A stretch of DNA of 64,000 bases. Origin: Symsagittifera roscoffensis. Taxonomy: Eukaryota; Xenacoelomorpha; Acoela; Convolutidae. The position numbers and the translations under genes were made by a program. Numbering within the stretch: position 1 is the stretch's first letter; every line of letters starts with the position of its first letter. The DNA lies in NCBI RefSeq assembly GCF_963678635.1, contig NW_026971221.1, positions 1-64,000 of the forward strand, read 5' to 3'. A model generated the notes under the pieces. The model was not told the DNA's origin. It saw nothing but the letters and a program-made list of their open reading frames with translations, and did no database searches. This document shows positions 31,867 to 44,146 of this stretch, piece by piece.

Positions 31867-32175
31867 ACGCTCAAGGCAAAAGGTTATGACCTCAACCAGG
31901 TGGAGGCGGGAACTGCCCGAATAGGTGAAGACTTAATGAGGCTGCTTGAGAAACTATCGGATGACAAACCCGTGATCCAGGAGAAGGGTCAAGAGGAACC
32001 GGAAGTCACCATACTTCGGAAACAAGAGATAGTGAACAATACTGACTCAACAGGGAGCGTGGCTGATAGCAAGGACGTCGTGCGGTTGACAAAATCCCCG
32101 AGGACATTCTGGAACAGACCAAGGTTAGGAAAAAGAAAGTGGCGTTCAAAGAAGAGGCTGAACACCTGGGACTAG
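31867..32175 (+). pseudogene. Acidic linker between RNase H and integrase, element B
   Basis: It continues in the RT frame until a 7-nt deletion near 32083 (TCACTAG present in A) shifts it; the frame ends at 32175. From 32139 the downstream integrase frame takes over. Confidence 0.8.
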
Positions 32176-32182
32176 ATCAAGA

Positions 32183-32192
32183 GTCCGGGGAG
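32183..32192 (+). promoter_or_regulatory. Internal polypurine-tract copy (pol linker), element B
   Basis: GTCCGGGGAG, equivalent to 13105-13114 in A. Confidence 0.65.
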
Positions 32193-32236
32193 TGGTCCAG
32201 GTTCATGGAAGAAGAAGGAACCGGAGAAGGGAAATT

Positions 32237-32246
32237 GTCCGGGGAG
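32237..32246 (+). promoter_or_regulatory. Second internal polypurine-tract copy (pol linker), element B
   Basis: GTCCGGGGAG preceded by AAATT, equivalent to 13054-13063 in A. Confidence 0.65.
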
Positions 32247-33506
32247 CGTGAAGATTGGGATAAAGATTCGGATGAGAGCAGTGAAGACCAGGACAGTCTA
32301 TGCATGATATTGGCGGAAGAGAAGATAAGACAACACGACAGGGAGTTACAGACGGATCCATCTTCAGGAACGTACAATCTGGACACACAAGAGGTACGAG
32401 GTGGTGAAGAACTTGAGAAAATTGCGGTTTCAAGAAAGCCATTCAGGGAACTATCGTGCAACTCAAACGTCAGAACGAATCTGGTACCAGAAGACGACAT
32501 GAAAATTGTGAAAAGGATGATATGCGTGAAACTGAGTGATGACATCCACAACCCTGGTGAGATGAATGGACAGATCATGGCGCTAAAGGAGCATGTCAAG
32601 GCGAGATATAGGCTGTCAGACTTAATAAGAGCCAAGAAGAATGACAAAATGACAAGTAATCTCTCCAAATGGATCCAGTCGGGGGTCAAGGAGAAAGGGG
32701 AACTTGAGGAAGACAGCTACAAGATCTTGAGCCAGTTCTACAAAGAAAGGAAAGACTTACTTTATCACACAGCTGATGGGGTGGTAGCGTGCAAAAGGAG
32801 AGATCAGGAAAAGGTATTACACAAACACAACCTCATCATACTACCACAATTGTACCAAACGGAGGTGCTTTTCAGATCACACGACCAGATGGGCCACCAG
32901 GGGATAGATAAAGTACAACAAAGGATACTTCATAGGTTTGATTGGCCGGGAATGAGAAAAGCTTGCGAGAGATGGGTGAATGCCTGCCTAGCATGCCTTC
33001 AGGTAAAAGACCCAAGAAAGATGAAGTTTCCCCTCAAGTCTGTCGAGAGTTCGGAATTCAATGAAGTGGTGCAGATAGACCATCAGAAAATCTGCATGAC
33101 GGAGTCGGGTTATAACCAAATACTGGTTATAATAGATCTCTTCACAAAGTTGGCGGAAGCGGTTCCGTGCCAGACAGCCTCAGCCGAGGAGACATGTGAT
33201 CACCTGATAACGCATTGGATATCGCGGTATGGTTGTCCGATGACTTTCCAGTCGGACAACGGCAAAGCTTTTGTGGGGGACTTGACGAAAGAATTGATGA
33301 AGAGATCGCACATTGCTCAAGCACACTCGACGACCTATCATCCACAGACCAATGGGTTGGTAGAGAGACAGAACAGGACACTGGTCAACATGTTAAGGGT
33401 GTACTGCTCAAGATACATGACGGACTGGGACAAATACCTGCCACAGGTAGTAGGAGCATACAACAGTACGCAGCACTCAGTGCGCGGCATCAGTACGCAG
33501 CACGCG

Positions 33507-34138
33507 GCATCAGTCCTTTTATGATGTTGACGGGCAGGGAGAGGGCAATGCCTCTAACATTCTTCTACCCAGAATACGAGGGGAAGAAGACGTCGCCTCA
33601 GGCATATGTGAAGGAAGCGATCAAAAGACAACAAGAGCTAAACGAGCTATGCAGGAGGAACACGGCGCAAGCGCAAATGAGACAACGCAAGAAATATGAC
33701 GAAAAAATATTACAAGCAAAACCATATGAAGTGGGCCAGTACGTGTGGGTCTTCCAAAATGTCATACCGCCCAAGGGAACAAAGAAACTACTCAAGAAGT
33801 GGAGGGGACCATTCATGATAACGGAAGTACATCAGCAAGGACGGTTCTACCGCTTGAGTACTGGGCGAGCAGCACATTACGAAAATCTGAAGCCTCACGT
33901 CCCGTCCCCGGAAGACTGGTGCCTACCGAAAGACATGGAGGGTCTCGAGTACCTGGTGGTAGAACCAGCGTGTGAAGTGAATGAGAAGGGCACCAGGGAG
34001 AAAAATGATGGCAATGAAAACTTGAGCTTGGACGACAATGAAAAGATAGAGGTGGAGTCTGAAGCAGGATCGTTTGCAGAAGAAGACTGGAATGACCCGG
34101 AGCAAGATGAGGTGCCGAAGTGGATGGAGCCAGATTGA
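33507..34138 (+). pseudogene. Integrase C-terminal (GPY/F) region, element B
   Basis: After the 20-bp duplication the similarity continues in the third frame: GISPFMMLTGRERAM, then KKWRGPFMITEV (the GPY/F module, about 33799-33834) and an acidic tail. It ends at a TGA (34136-34138) where A reads through. The ATG of this frame upstream is a shadow of integrase. Confidence 0.9.
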
Positions 34139-34183
34139 CCAATATCACCGGGAACCAGAACTGGCAATCGTAAACGGACGGGT

Positions 34184-35212
34184 ATGAGATACAACAGATA
34201 CGGGGATGACTTCTTGATTGACAAGATACAGCCAGACAAATTGGGCGAGGAATTACTGAGTGCAGGCGAACTGGAAGCCGAAGAGGAATGGCAGGTCATT
34301 GATGATGGAGGACACTATCCGCAGGAAGATTACTCGACACCAGAAATGGAGACGGACCTCGAACAGAGCGAGATAGAGAGGAGGGAGAACACGAACTTGA
34401 GGATACTAGAGTGGATACGCGACGTCAAAGACGAAGGCCATGGAGGACAGAGTATCCAGCAAGTCGACGTGTCAGCGGAAAAACACAAGAAGTCAGAAGA
34501 CCCTCTCTTCGGCTGGACGGCGACAGACAGGCCGCTGGACATTCCACCGGACAATTCAGACCCGACAACATCGACGGGGACGTCGATAAATATTTTTGTC
34601 CGGGGAGTGGGGGTAGGACTTACCCACACCGAAAATTTGATGATAAAGAAGCTCAAGGAAGTGAGAGAAACAAGCGAATTGGAACTGGAAGAACAAGAGC
34701 CAGAGCCTAACATAGGCCGGAATTTCAAAACGAAATTTGAAATACCCAATCAGTACTCAGAAAACATCATGATAACAGATAGTGACTTCATCCTGTCAAA
34801 CAGAACGAGCGCGATCTGCATCACGGCAGACATGAGTTTCAAATCAAGACTGGAAGCTGACTTCAAGAGAGAATACCAGAACGTAGAGTTTCTGTTCAGA
34901 CAGAGACCAGGACTGGGAGGGATGGCAGCGCTCCCACCATCAGTAGCACAAGTCCCGGGGAAATACCTGCGCTTCCTAGTGACGAGGGTCAATGACAGGA
35001 ACACAATTGATCCCGAACACGTGATGTTGGCGCTAACAAGACTACGAGACTTCATGATTGAAAGAGGGATAACAGAGGTCTCAATGCCGGTGTATGACCC
35101 AAACAGGGGCAAACTGAGCCCAAGGGAATTGTACGCTATCCTACATGTGGTCTTTGCAGAAACTGAGATAATGGTGTATCTTCATAAGAAGTACTACTTG
35201 AGCATCGCCTGA
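34184..35212 (+). pseudogene. C-terminal extension of gag-pol, element B
   Basis: 342 codons collinear with 10109-11209 of A: YGDDF, acidic stretch, FVRGVGVGLTHTEN, DSDFILSNRT, and the end KKYYLSIA. Unknown family. It is separated from integrase by the stop at 34136 and a small indel. Confidence 0.8.
34590..34629 (+). promoter_or_regulatory. 40-nt invariant block with internal PPT copy, element B
   Basis: Identical to the blocks in A and C. GTCCGGGGAG is at 34598-34607, preceded by TATTTTT. Confidence 0.7.
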
Positions 35213-35664
35213 GTCGGGTACACGGGGGTATCGAGCCGGGTGTGAGGGAAGAGTCTTGAGCTAGGTACTGGGGTACAAAACAGGTAATGGATCTTAGGGG
35301 TGATTGGCATGACAATAATTATTTTAAATGATTGATGGTGCTAAAACATAAAATGTATCTGCATGTTTTTAGAATATTTCAATTGAACTATTTTAGTAGG
35401 GCGAGAAGGAGGGGGTTTTTATCATAAAAGTAATGGGGTTTTCTGGTTAGGGACACAGCTTGTCGGTCTAAAAAATCGGGTGTTATTTTCAGATTGATTT
35501 GTTGAACTCACATTGACTACTCATCTATATTCAATTGAAGGAAGAAAACGACATCTCAAAAAGAAAAGTCAAGTTGCTCAGGTAAAACTCAAGTTGCTCA
35601 TACTCAAGTTGCTCAGGTAAAACTCAAGTTGCTAATACGCAAGGACTCAATTGAAATCACAGGA
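35213..35664 (+). other. Gap between gag-pol and ORF2, element B
   Basis: No credible ORF. It contains the predicted splice acceptor GTTATTTTCAG ending at 35492. A short imperfect array at 35571-35640 is built on CTCAAGTTGCT. That array is in the opposite CTCAAG orientation to its counterpart in A. Confidence 0.7.
35482..35492 (+). promoter_or_regulatory. Predicted 3' splice site for ORF2 mRNA, element B
   Basis: GTTATTTTCAG followed by ATT, 173 nt before the ancestral ORF2 ATG (35665). Position and sequence parallel A and C. Confidence 0.6.
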
Positions 35665-38600
35665 ATGGCAGATCGATAATGGAAGTCCATGCCATCGGCT
35701 CTGAAAAAGCCCACACTTGACGAATTGTACAGGCGGCTGAGGGACCTGGATTATACTCAAGTGGACGAGAGAATGGCAGTGATGCTGAATGCCATCCTCC
35801 AATTGGAGGAACAGGGCGAGTGTCGAGAGTCTGCGACGGAAGCGTTTTTGATGGTAGGCTACACCACTGATGGGGTGTCCAATCAAGAACAAACCAGATG
35901 GCTGTCCTGGAACGTGGATGGAGCTATAAGGGGGTTCGATTTGGCGAGGAACCCTGGCCTGGACAACAATACGGAGTATGGCGCAGGGGAATTCCCACTG
36001 CCGGTCAGACCATCAGTCAGGTCCACGAGCCAGAGTACGAGTAAGGTACCATCGATGACACGGGCACAGCAGACGGGGGAAGCTTATCCGGACGTCAGTG
36101 CCATGAAAAGAGAACTCGAGAGGACCCAGCGGGAAAGGAATAAGGCGAACCTCGACCGGGATAAAGCGGTGCTTGAGAGGGATCAAGCGCGGAGAGAACT
36201 AGACATAATGAGAGCTGAACGGCTACAGGCAGAAAGGGTGCGGGAGAATGCCGCGAATTGTGAGCAGCTGAAGCAGGCTCTCGAGAGAGATCAGGCAAAA
36301 CTTGAGAGAATCCAGCAACAACAACGCGAGCTCGATATGCAGAAAGGGGCTAGGCCCAAAGAACGGGTAGTGACTGTCTCAAGGCCAGAGTCACGAATGG
36401 AAGTGGATGAAGCTCCCAGGTCAAAGGGACGGTTCAACCTCGATCGTGCGGCTCAGGAACAAATGAATGAGGGACTGGAGGTATGGATACCGCCCGAATC
36501 AGCATCCTCCCTGCGTGGAATGGAGACTCAAGTAATACGACCATTGATGGACGTCGCGCTGCCTGGATATACACCGAGCTCGACCCCGGGTAGTAGTCAG
36601 GTGAGTGGCGGCTCGTCACGATTGAAAGAGTTGCACGAGAGGCTACAGCTGAGGAATCGCGAGAGTCCGGCAAGAGCGGACTTACCCTCGACTTGGGGGG
36701 AGCAACCTGTCAGGAGTGTGGTGATCTCGAGCTACAAGAAGAATACGGAAGGGAGATATCGCAAGCACAATCGGATAGACTGGAGCGCGGCGCAGAGGGA
36801 GAGGAGAGATTGCTTCCACGACGCGACTTGGGTGGAGTACTTCACGCATCCGCGAGTGCCTGAGGGTGTGGTTCACTTGATCATTAGGGACAGCTTGCTG
36901 CGAGTGCTGACCCGGATCCAGTCTCATTGGCAAACGGGAATCTTGAGCTTCGCCGGAGCCGCAACGCCGCAGATGTTAGCGACACTTGAGATGTTAGGGA
37001 TGGTGAGTGTATACACGGTCACACTGATGGTCGGGACGAATGACGTGTCCAGGGGGGAAGCAAGGAAGGTGACAAGGCTGCACGAAAAGATGAGCTGTAT
37101 TCTCGAGGAAATACGGATCCAAATGGATCCAGCCATTCTCACGATATGTACTGTTCCCTACAACATGGGAGCGGATCAACATGCACTGGACATGAACACA
37201 AAAGTGCGAAGCCTGAACGAAACAATCAGGAAGATACATCAAAGGAGTGTCCTTTCCCTTAGGCTACTGGACGTGGCTGAGCAAATGGAGCTGTCCTCTT
37301 TCCCTGACGATGCATCTGCGGATGGCATTCACTTTGATAGGCCCAGAGGGGTGGAGTGGTTGAACAACGTCTTCCAAAGACACACATGTGCGCTAGAGGC
37401 AGAATTGCTGGAGACAGCACAGGTCACGTTCGGACCACCTCCAAACCCACCCTTCTTCAACCCGAGGTCTTTGTCCAGTCGCTTACGTGAGAGAGCCGAT
37501 TCTAGAGACAGTTCGAGGAACAGCCGGACCAAGTTACCGAGCACCACACCCATGGAAGCTGATGAAGCGATATCATCAACTCCTCAAGGGTCGATAATAT
37601 CCTCAGTGGTGGTTGCGGAGAAAAAGAGGTCAGAGAAACCACTGGAGACCAGCAGGTTGAAATATGAGGAGAAGGTCAAGGAACTGGATCTGGAGGATCT
37701 GGAATGTAGGCAGGAGCTAGCGAGAACCTTGGGTCTTGAACAGGTATCACACGAAGACTTGGGGAGACACCAGTGCGTGGACTGGTTGAAGGCTCATGAA
37801 ACACATTTCTCGAGAGCGAAGTTGATGGAGACGGCGGACCTGACTGGAATTCCCACAAAGTCGGTGATGGGACCAATTAATTACAGACCTCTCAAGTCAT
37901 TGGGGAGCCCGGGACTGGTGGTGGAGCCTCCCAAACACCGAACCAGCATTGCCAGGATTAGAGTTGCCACTCCAGCACAGTTGAGAGTGGTAGACAAACT
38001 GATGGACCCGAGAGAAATGGAGTTACCAGACGCCGCATATGAAGGCGCAAAATTAGCCAATGACCCCCGATACGGGAAACCCTGCGGGCAGGCGCAGTTG
38101 GCCAAAACCTTAGCAGTTTACGACAGGGCAGACCCGGCTGCAGCAAGGGTGGTTATCGTGGCAGGATCAGATTTTGAAGGAACGTCTCCCAAGTTGTTTT
38201 GGCCAGAAACCCTGATATATGCCTTGCCGGGAGCGGAGCTAAACCAGATGTTGACCCTGGTGGTGGCAATGAAGTCAGAAATGCCCTGCGAACCTGAGTT
38301 ACTGCTGTTTGCAGGGATGAACGATCATCTGCACGCGACGGGATTTATTGAGCAGCTCAAGGGTGGTGAGCCTACGCCGAAGAGGATCTGGGAGGCCATC
38401 CAGACTTTATTCGCGGCCATAAATGAAGTACAAGAGAATGTTGCCTCAAGATTCGGCTCCAAGACAAAAGTGGCGTTCACAACATCCCCCGGGTACTCGA
38501 GCATGCCGCTTGCTCTGCAATTTGTGTACGCGATCTTGATCTTGATCGCAGAGGGGAATGGGTGGCGTGTCCTGATGGCAGCTCCCAACCGAGAATTGGA

Positions 38601-39381
38601 ACCGACGAACTTGAGACTGCGCAAATCAGAACTCGCGGCGGCATGGGCGGATGTCTCCCATGCGTTGAGAGGCTTTTACGAGTTAGCCGACATCCTCATC
38701 GTATTAGACGAGGTCCTCCTATTGGAGATATCTAACTTCGCTAGGCAACTTAAGCTCAGCCCGATCATGAGGGACGATCATCCAGTGGTAGCTCACCTGA
38801 CGGCTAGTCTGTGGTTTCGGGACATGGAGTTGACCATCACGAGCTCAACCAGCCGATCTAGAGGGCCAAATAACGAAAGGAAGAACGTGGCCGCATCGGA
38901 GAAGCAACTAGAGTCGATGGTGCATCGGTTGGCACAAGAGGGAGGCAAGTGGCCCTTCTTAACACCAAGGTTGGAAAACGCCACGGGGAAAACAAGAGAG
39001 GATGCGCCGCTTCTGGTGAAGCAGATCTGGGATTTTCTTGAGGATCAACTGGGAAAGGCTGAGGAGAGGGAGATGACGGTTGGCAGGTTCGTCACAGCAG
39101 CCAATGAGGTCACAATTGGAGGGTTCTGGAGGGAGCACGCGAAGGGTGAGCTAAGGACGAGGAGGGATCATGAGATTCTCGAGTTCTTGAGTCCTTGTTG
39201 GGGAAAAGAGTTCCTGACCGAAGTGTACAGCGCGAAGGAGACTATCTTCAAAGCGTTCATACAGGAGGTATTGAATATGCCTATCAGTCTGTTGCTGGCT
39301 CTGTATCTGGTCTACCCGAGTTACTTGTTTATATGGGCCCAGCATACATGTTCAGTCGTGGCGTGGGTACCCTCAGAATAG
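35665..39381 (+). pseudogene. ORF2 N-terminal part of element B (coiled coil, SGNH domains)
   Basis: The ancestral start ATG GCA GAT CGA (35665) is followed at once by TAA (35677-35679) where A has TTA; the open frame resumes at an internal ATG, 35689. Coiled coil and both SGNH-like regions follow. In the first domain GDS has become RDS, while GTND and DGIHF remain. The glycine change probably weakens activity. A 1-nt deletion near 39332 (before MGPAYMFSRG) ends the frame at 39381. Confidence 0.9.
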
Positions 39382-39656
39382 ACGGGTACTTGACGTTAGT
39401 GCTTCTGACCCACGGTGAACTGGCGTCATTCCACCGATTAATGAGGTACGGGGAGCCCCTGTCGATGGGAAGAACACACTCGAGTATTATGACCTACTCG
39501 TACAAGTGTGCGGCCGGGCTAAGGACACTGTTAGTGCAGTATCTACTGATGCAAAACAGGTACCTGACTGGTGAAAAAAAGAGCCCGACGACAAGAGAGG
39601 AATGGAGAAGAGTGAATGGAGGCATGCCCCTATTGACGGACCTATGCCTGGCATGA
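39333..39656 (+). pseudogene. ORF2 middle fragment of element B
   Basis: Similarity to A continues in a new frame (MGPAYMFSRGVGTLRIDGY to PLLTDLCLA) until a second 1-nt deletion near 39651 makes a TGA. The frame upstream of 39333 is a shadow. Confidence 0.85.
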
Positions 39657-42600
39657 GATCGGATCCCATGGGGATTATCCGGGGGCTAGGGGAGGTCGTG
39701 ACCTGTATATATGGACCGGCCGTCACGTTCGCGTTTCCGGATCCTCTGGTGACGGCTTATCGATACTCCGTGACCCACGTGAGCCTCATAAGCGTACTAG
39801 ATGGAACGACACTGAACTGGTGTCAGCAAGAGGTGCTGAGGGCACAAATGAGCAACACGGTGCTCTTCGGGAAGGTGAAGGATCCGGAGTTGGTCGTGTA
39901 CAGTTTCCGAGGACAACTGCAATGCCGGATGGGAGGCAAGCGCGAGGGCCCCATCGAAACTTACCCCAAGTTCTGGAACTTGAATCCTTTGACAGCCAAT
40001 GGGCGAGAAATCTTGAGAGTTCCTGCATGGACGAAAAGCTTCGAGCTAGTGAAAATGGAGCTAGAGGCGATATTGGAGAAAGAGGTCTTACCAGCGAGCA
40101 TTCCTGAGTTCCCCATAGTGAGGAGAATGACCCTGGGGATGAACAGTTCCCTGGTAGTCCCGTCCCCTTACGCGAGAACCACAACCGAAGAACGGCAGAA
40201 GGAGTTTACCGACGGCTGGGATCCGCTCTTCATCGGCTACACTGCAGCGATTTATTTTCATACCAGCGATGCGAAGATAAATTCATGGACAACTCAAGCC
40301 AAGAAAATGAGAGGTTCGATGCCCCCGAAATTCGAGGTGCGAGATGCCTTGAGAGTACTTGAGTGGGCAATTCTAGAGAACCAGTTGCCAGCATGGGACG
40401 ACGGCAGGATGATAGTGAATGAAGGGCATATCGCACTGAAAGCAGACGAGATGCTGTTTGCCACAAGGAGATACCGGGCACCTTACGGACTAGAGCAGGT
40501 GGAACGGAATCGGGAAGGAAAGAAGCTGGATGCAGCAGGTCCATTGTACGTGGCACTGACAGAGCACAAGGGGACGAATCCAACGACACCATCACCCCTT
40601 TCAATAGACACCCCTGGGGATAAAAAGAGTGGCACCGTGGAAGATCGATTCAAGAGGATTTTTGAGAGAAGAGAAGCAGAGTCGGGAGACGAGAGCATGG
40701 ATGAGACTCTCAGTGAGGCAGGAGAGGACATGGAGGTGGGAAACACACCGGAACAGAAGCCAGCGGAGGAGGAGTTCACTGCGCAGGAACTGTTGAAAGA
40801 TCTGAGTGAAGAAAACTGGGCAGATACCCCCACGCCACCTCTGACCTCGTCCCCCCGCAAGTACCCAGAGATGTCATTGACGAGCGAGAATCCCAACATG
40901 GGAATGATCTTCTTGAGTGCGGAGAGAAGGGAGAAGAATACCTTCGAGGGAAACAGAGACGCCTTCCTGGGCACTCTGGACAGAGATGCTTGGCAAGAAT
41001 TTTTGAGCGATTTCAATCGAGAAGTGGATGAAGACACCACATTGGACAATTTTAAAGAGGAACTGTGGGACACGGTGGTGAAGTTTGGTGAGCCTGTCCT
41101 GATGGGGACGGGTTTAGAGGAGAAAGCCAGAGTAGAACTGCTGAACAAGATGGTCGAGTTGAGGAAGTCAAGAAAGACCAGAGAAGACAAATGTAAAGAC
41201 AGCTCTACTCCGAAACAGAAAACTGACAATAAAATAATTAAACATACAAGGGGGGATAAGGTAGGAACTAGTAATATGATTAAAAGTACTAATATCCTTA
41301 AGGCTCGAGCAGGGGGGAGGCAAGAGTTGGCTGGAGAAAAGGAAGTTGAATCAGTGATGATAACGTCGACGCCCCCGAATAAAGACGTGAGGTCTCGCAA
41401 GAGGAAGAGAGACGTGGAGGGATTGGGCAGTCCTTCAGCTGACGCGGTCTCAGAAAAAGACTTGAGAGAGACGGCCCCCATGGTTCTGGCGCGATGGAAG
41501 ACGGCAGCCTACAAGAGTAGATATGAACCGAGGAAGCTGCTCGACATAGAAAGAGAAATGGAAAACCCCACTAGCTCAGTGACGGAGGAAGATTTCAAAC
41601 CTCAGAGAATAAAAATGAAGCGAGGTTCGACGAGCGGGCAGACCTGGGAGGTAGACGTCGGCAAAGAATGGGTCTCAAGTGAACATCAGGCTGTTGGGAA
41701 ACAAGTGACCAGCGATCCTCTTGAGAAGAATAAAACCAGAAATACCTCCCGACCGTGGTGGATAGCCCTTGGGACATTGAAAGAAATGGAAGACTGCTTG
41801 AAGAAATTGAACAGTGGAGTAGCCCGCAAACGACACAGTTGGGCCACACAGCAGAAGGCTGAGGTTAACAAGATAGAATTGGCGAACCAGCTGAAGAGAT
41901 CCTGGCAGAACTTATTGAAGGATCACTTTGAAGAGGCTATGAGGACACCCTCATCGGCACCGCCGCTGATAGCGAATCCCTTTATCAGGACTGCAGGACA
42001 ACTGATGTTCGCGTGGAGCCTGTTGGGGATAGAGCTGGAGACGCTGACTTCGTACGATAAGCTGAAGCTGGGAGGCAAGAATCTAGAGATATATCGAATG
42101 CTGATGCAGCACGTCGCCAGGGACAACTCAGGCTTGAGTCTGGCAAGAAGGAAAGATGCAACCTGTTTCTTGAGATGGACGATGTCTATGATGACTGACA
42201 GTACCATCCTAGCATGTCATCAGAGAGCAGTCGGAAGCAAGACGCTGGAAAGGAGAGTCTCCACAGTCATCTTGAATGTATACCAGAGTACTGGAATAGA
42301 GAAGGAGGATGGTTCTAGGCAATCTCTGGAGAGCCATAGGAAGTTGGATGAGATACGGAGGTTCTACAACAAGAAGTTCGAGGAGAAGCACGACGTTCAC
42401 CGCAACCTGGCTTCGTCAGGGGAGTACTTGAAACTCAACAAAAAGGGAGAGTACCAGTATGTTTCTGGAGTGATGGGAATGGCGTACAACCCCTTCTTGG
42501 ACTTCGAAGCTGGAGGTGCTCACAGAAACTATGAGGTGGCGGAGCTGCTGAAGTTCTGGACAGAGAAGATAGTGGAGATAGACACTGTGGAAAGAGAGAG

Positions 42601-43765
42601 ACCTAGCCTGAGTTTGATTCTCGAGAGAACGCCGGTAGTGATAAGTGTGCCACGCTCAAGTAGAAGAGTGGAACTAAAAATGGGTAAAGGGAATGGCGTG
42701 TTGACCACGAATCTGGGAGTGGTATGGAAATTACTCAGACCCTCCTGGTGTCCACATCCCCATGCGAGCCTGATTGAGGAGGTCACTGAGCGAGTGAGAT
42801 TGGCACCGACAGAGGATGAGGATTTGGCGACCTTGAGTATAGTACATAGACTGATCCTGCCTCAGATGAAAGAGTCGAGTGAGGTGACGAGTGGAACAGG
42901 GTCGGTGAAGAGGATGGAGCCGGGCAGTTGTCTTGATTCGGCATGTGGCAACGGCGAGCATACTTGTGATGGACGATCATGCGTCAGGATACAGTCTTTC
43001 CAGAAAGAGGACCTCATCGCCTGGTTTGAGGATATCACTGAAAGGGAGAAGAGCGAGATACAGATAGTGGCTGAATGTTACGCGAGTACCACCGTGAACC
43101 TAGCGACAGCCTTGGGATTTTTCTCAAGAATGTGTAGTCTCCAGTCACTGGAGAGGCTAGAGTCAGAACACCACCTGGTGACCGCGTTGAGCGTGGAATC
43201 ATGGCCCGGAGTGTTACAAGTGAACCAGAAGCACATCAAGAGTTGGAAAATTGGACTCGAGGCGGAGATGGGATTTCCCATGAGCGAAGCCTATGGATTG
43301 CCTCTGAATGCGAAATCCTTAGTGGGGTCAGTGTTGGCTAACCTATGTGGAAGCCACTATCCACTACACATGGCGATGGTGGAGGTGTCCAGCCAGAGGG
43401 TATTGATAGACAAGGCCTCCTCAGTGCCCAAGTGCGTGAGACTAGCTCGGATGTCACATCATTCACACAAGCTGTTGAGGAAGATCCGAGGAGCAGTACC
43501 GAAGGAACAAAGAGACGACTTGAGTGAAATCTGGGGTGAAGAACTTCTAGGCTTGGAGAGCGAAAACACAAGTGATCACGGAAGGCAAAATGTGGTGGGG
43601 AAACCCGCAATAGGTACTCCAAGCTCGGAAGAAGTCGACGTGATACACGAGAAAATGATGGAACTTGAGCCTCTCCTAGAAGCCTCGGGAGAACGCAATC
43701 TTAGAAGCATCGACCTCACGCACGAAAATTCTAGAGTCTTGAGTCTTGAGAGGGAGGGGGCTTGA
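39650..43765 (+). pseudogene. ORF2 C-terminal part of element B, 3' end deleted
   Basis: Continues from MRSDPMGIIRG, collinear with A for about 1,370 codons, including the C-x4-C-x6-C-x4-C cluster (about 42938-43000). After LTHE near 43725 the sequence jumps to what is 3' UTR in A, so about 270 codons (roughly 0.8 kb) are missing and the frame ends in unrelated residues. Function unknown, as for A. Confidence 0.9.
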
Positions 43766-44134
43766 GAGTGAACTTGGATGAAATCTGGGTTCACTAAAAA
43801 GAAATTTTAGACGAATAGGATATTGTTATTAATATGATAGATCTATTATATAAGTCAAATTGATGCATGACAATTTCCTGACTGAATAGGACAAAAGAAA
43901 TTTTAAAATTACCAGCTTAAAAAGCGGGGATTCATGGGTGCAGGTGTGTGCAGATTTTGATTGCTGTTTAGCGATAGCGTGAAAATTTTATATGGTTGTG
44001 AATTTTGGAAGGTAGATAAACTTAAGTCCGATGCAAACTTCTGTAAATGACCACTGGCACTATATCTTGAGCAACACTCGGTTCTCTGGGACTCACTGGC
44101 AGATGACAACACACGATGGGGACATCGATCTCGA
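43766..44134 (+). other. 3' UTR of element B
   Basis: Collinear with 307-690 of A. It starts with purine-rich CTTGAG repeats, then AT-rich sequence, then a conserved 100-bp stretch before the PPT. No gene seen. Confidence 0.7.
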
Positions 44135-44146
44135 GTCCGGGGAGTA
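44135..44146 (+). promoter_or_regulatory. 3' polypurine tract of element B
   Basis: GTCCGGGGAGTA directly before the TG of the 3' LTR. Confidence 0.85.

Larger units (their letters stand above)
32139..33524 (+). pseudogene. Integrase region of pol, element B
   Basis: The acidic linker carries two internal PPT copies. It is followed by the HDQMGH...CLAC zinc finger and the catalytic core with IDH, QSDNG and GLVERQN, so the DDE triad is present. Near 33481 a 20-bp tandem duplication (CAGTACGCAGCACGCGGCAT) shifts the frame, which ends 15 codons later. The integrase would insert the cDNA into host DNA. Confidence 0.9.
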
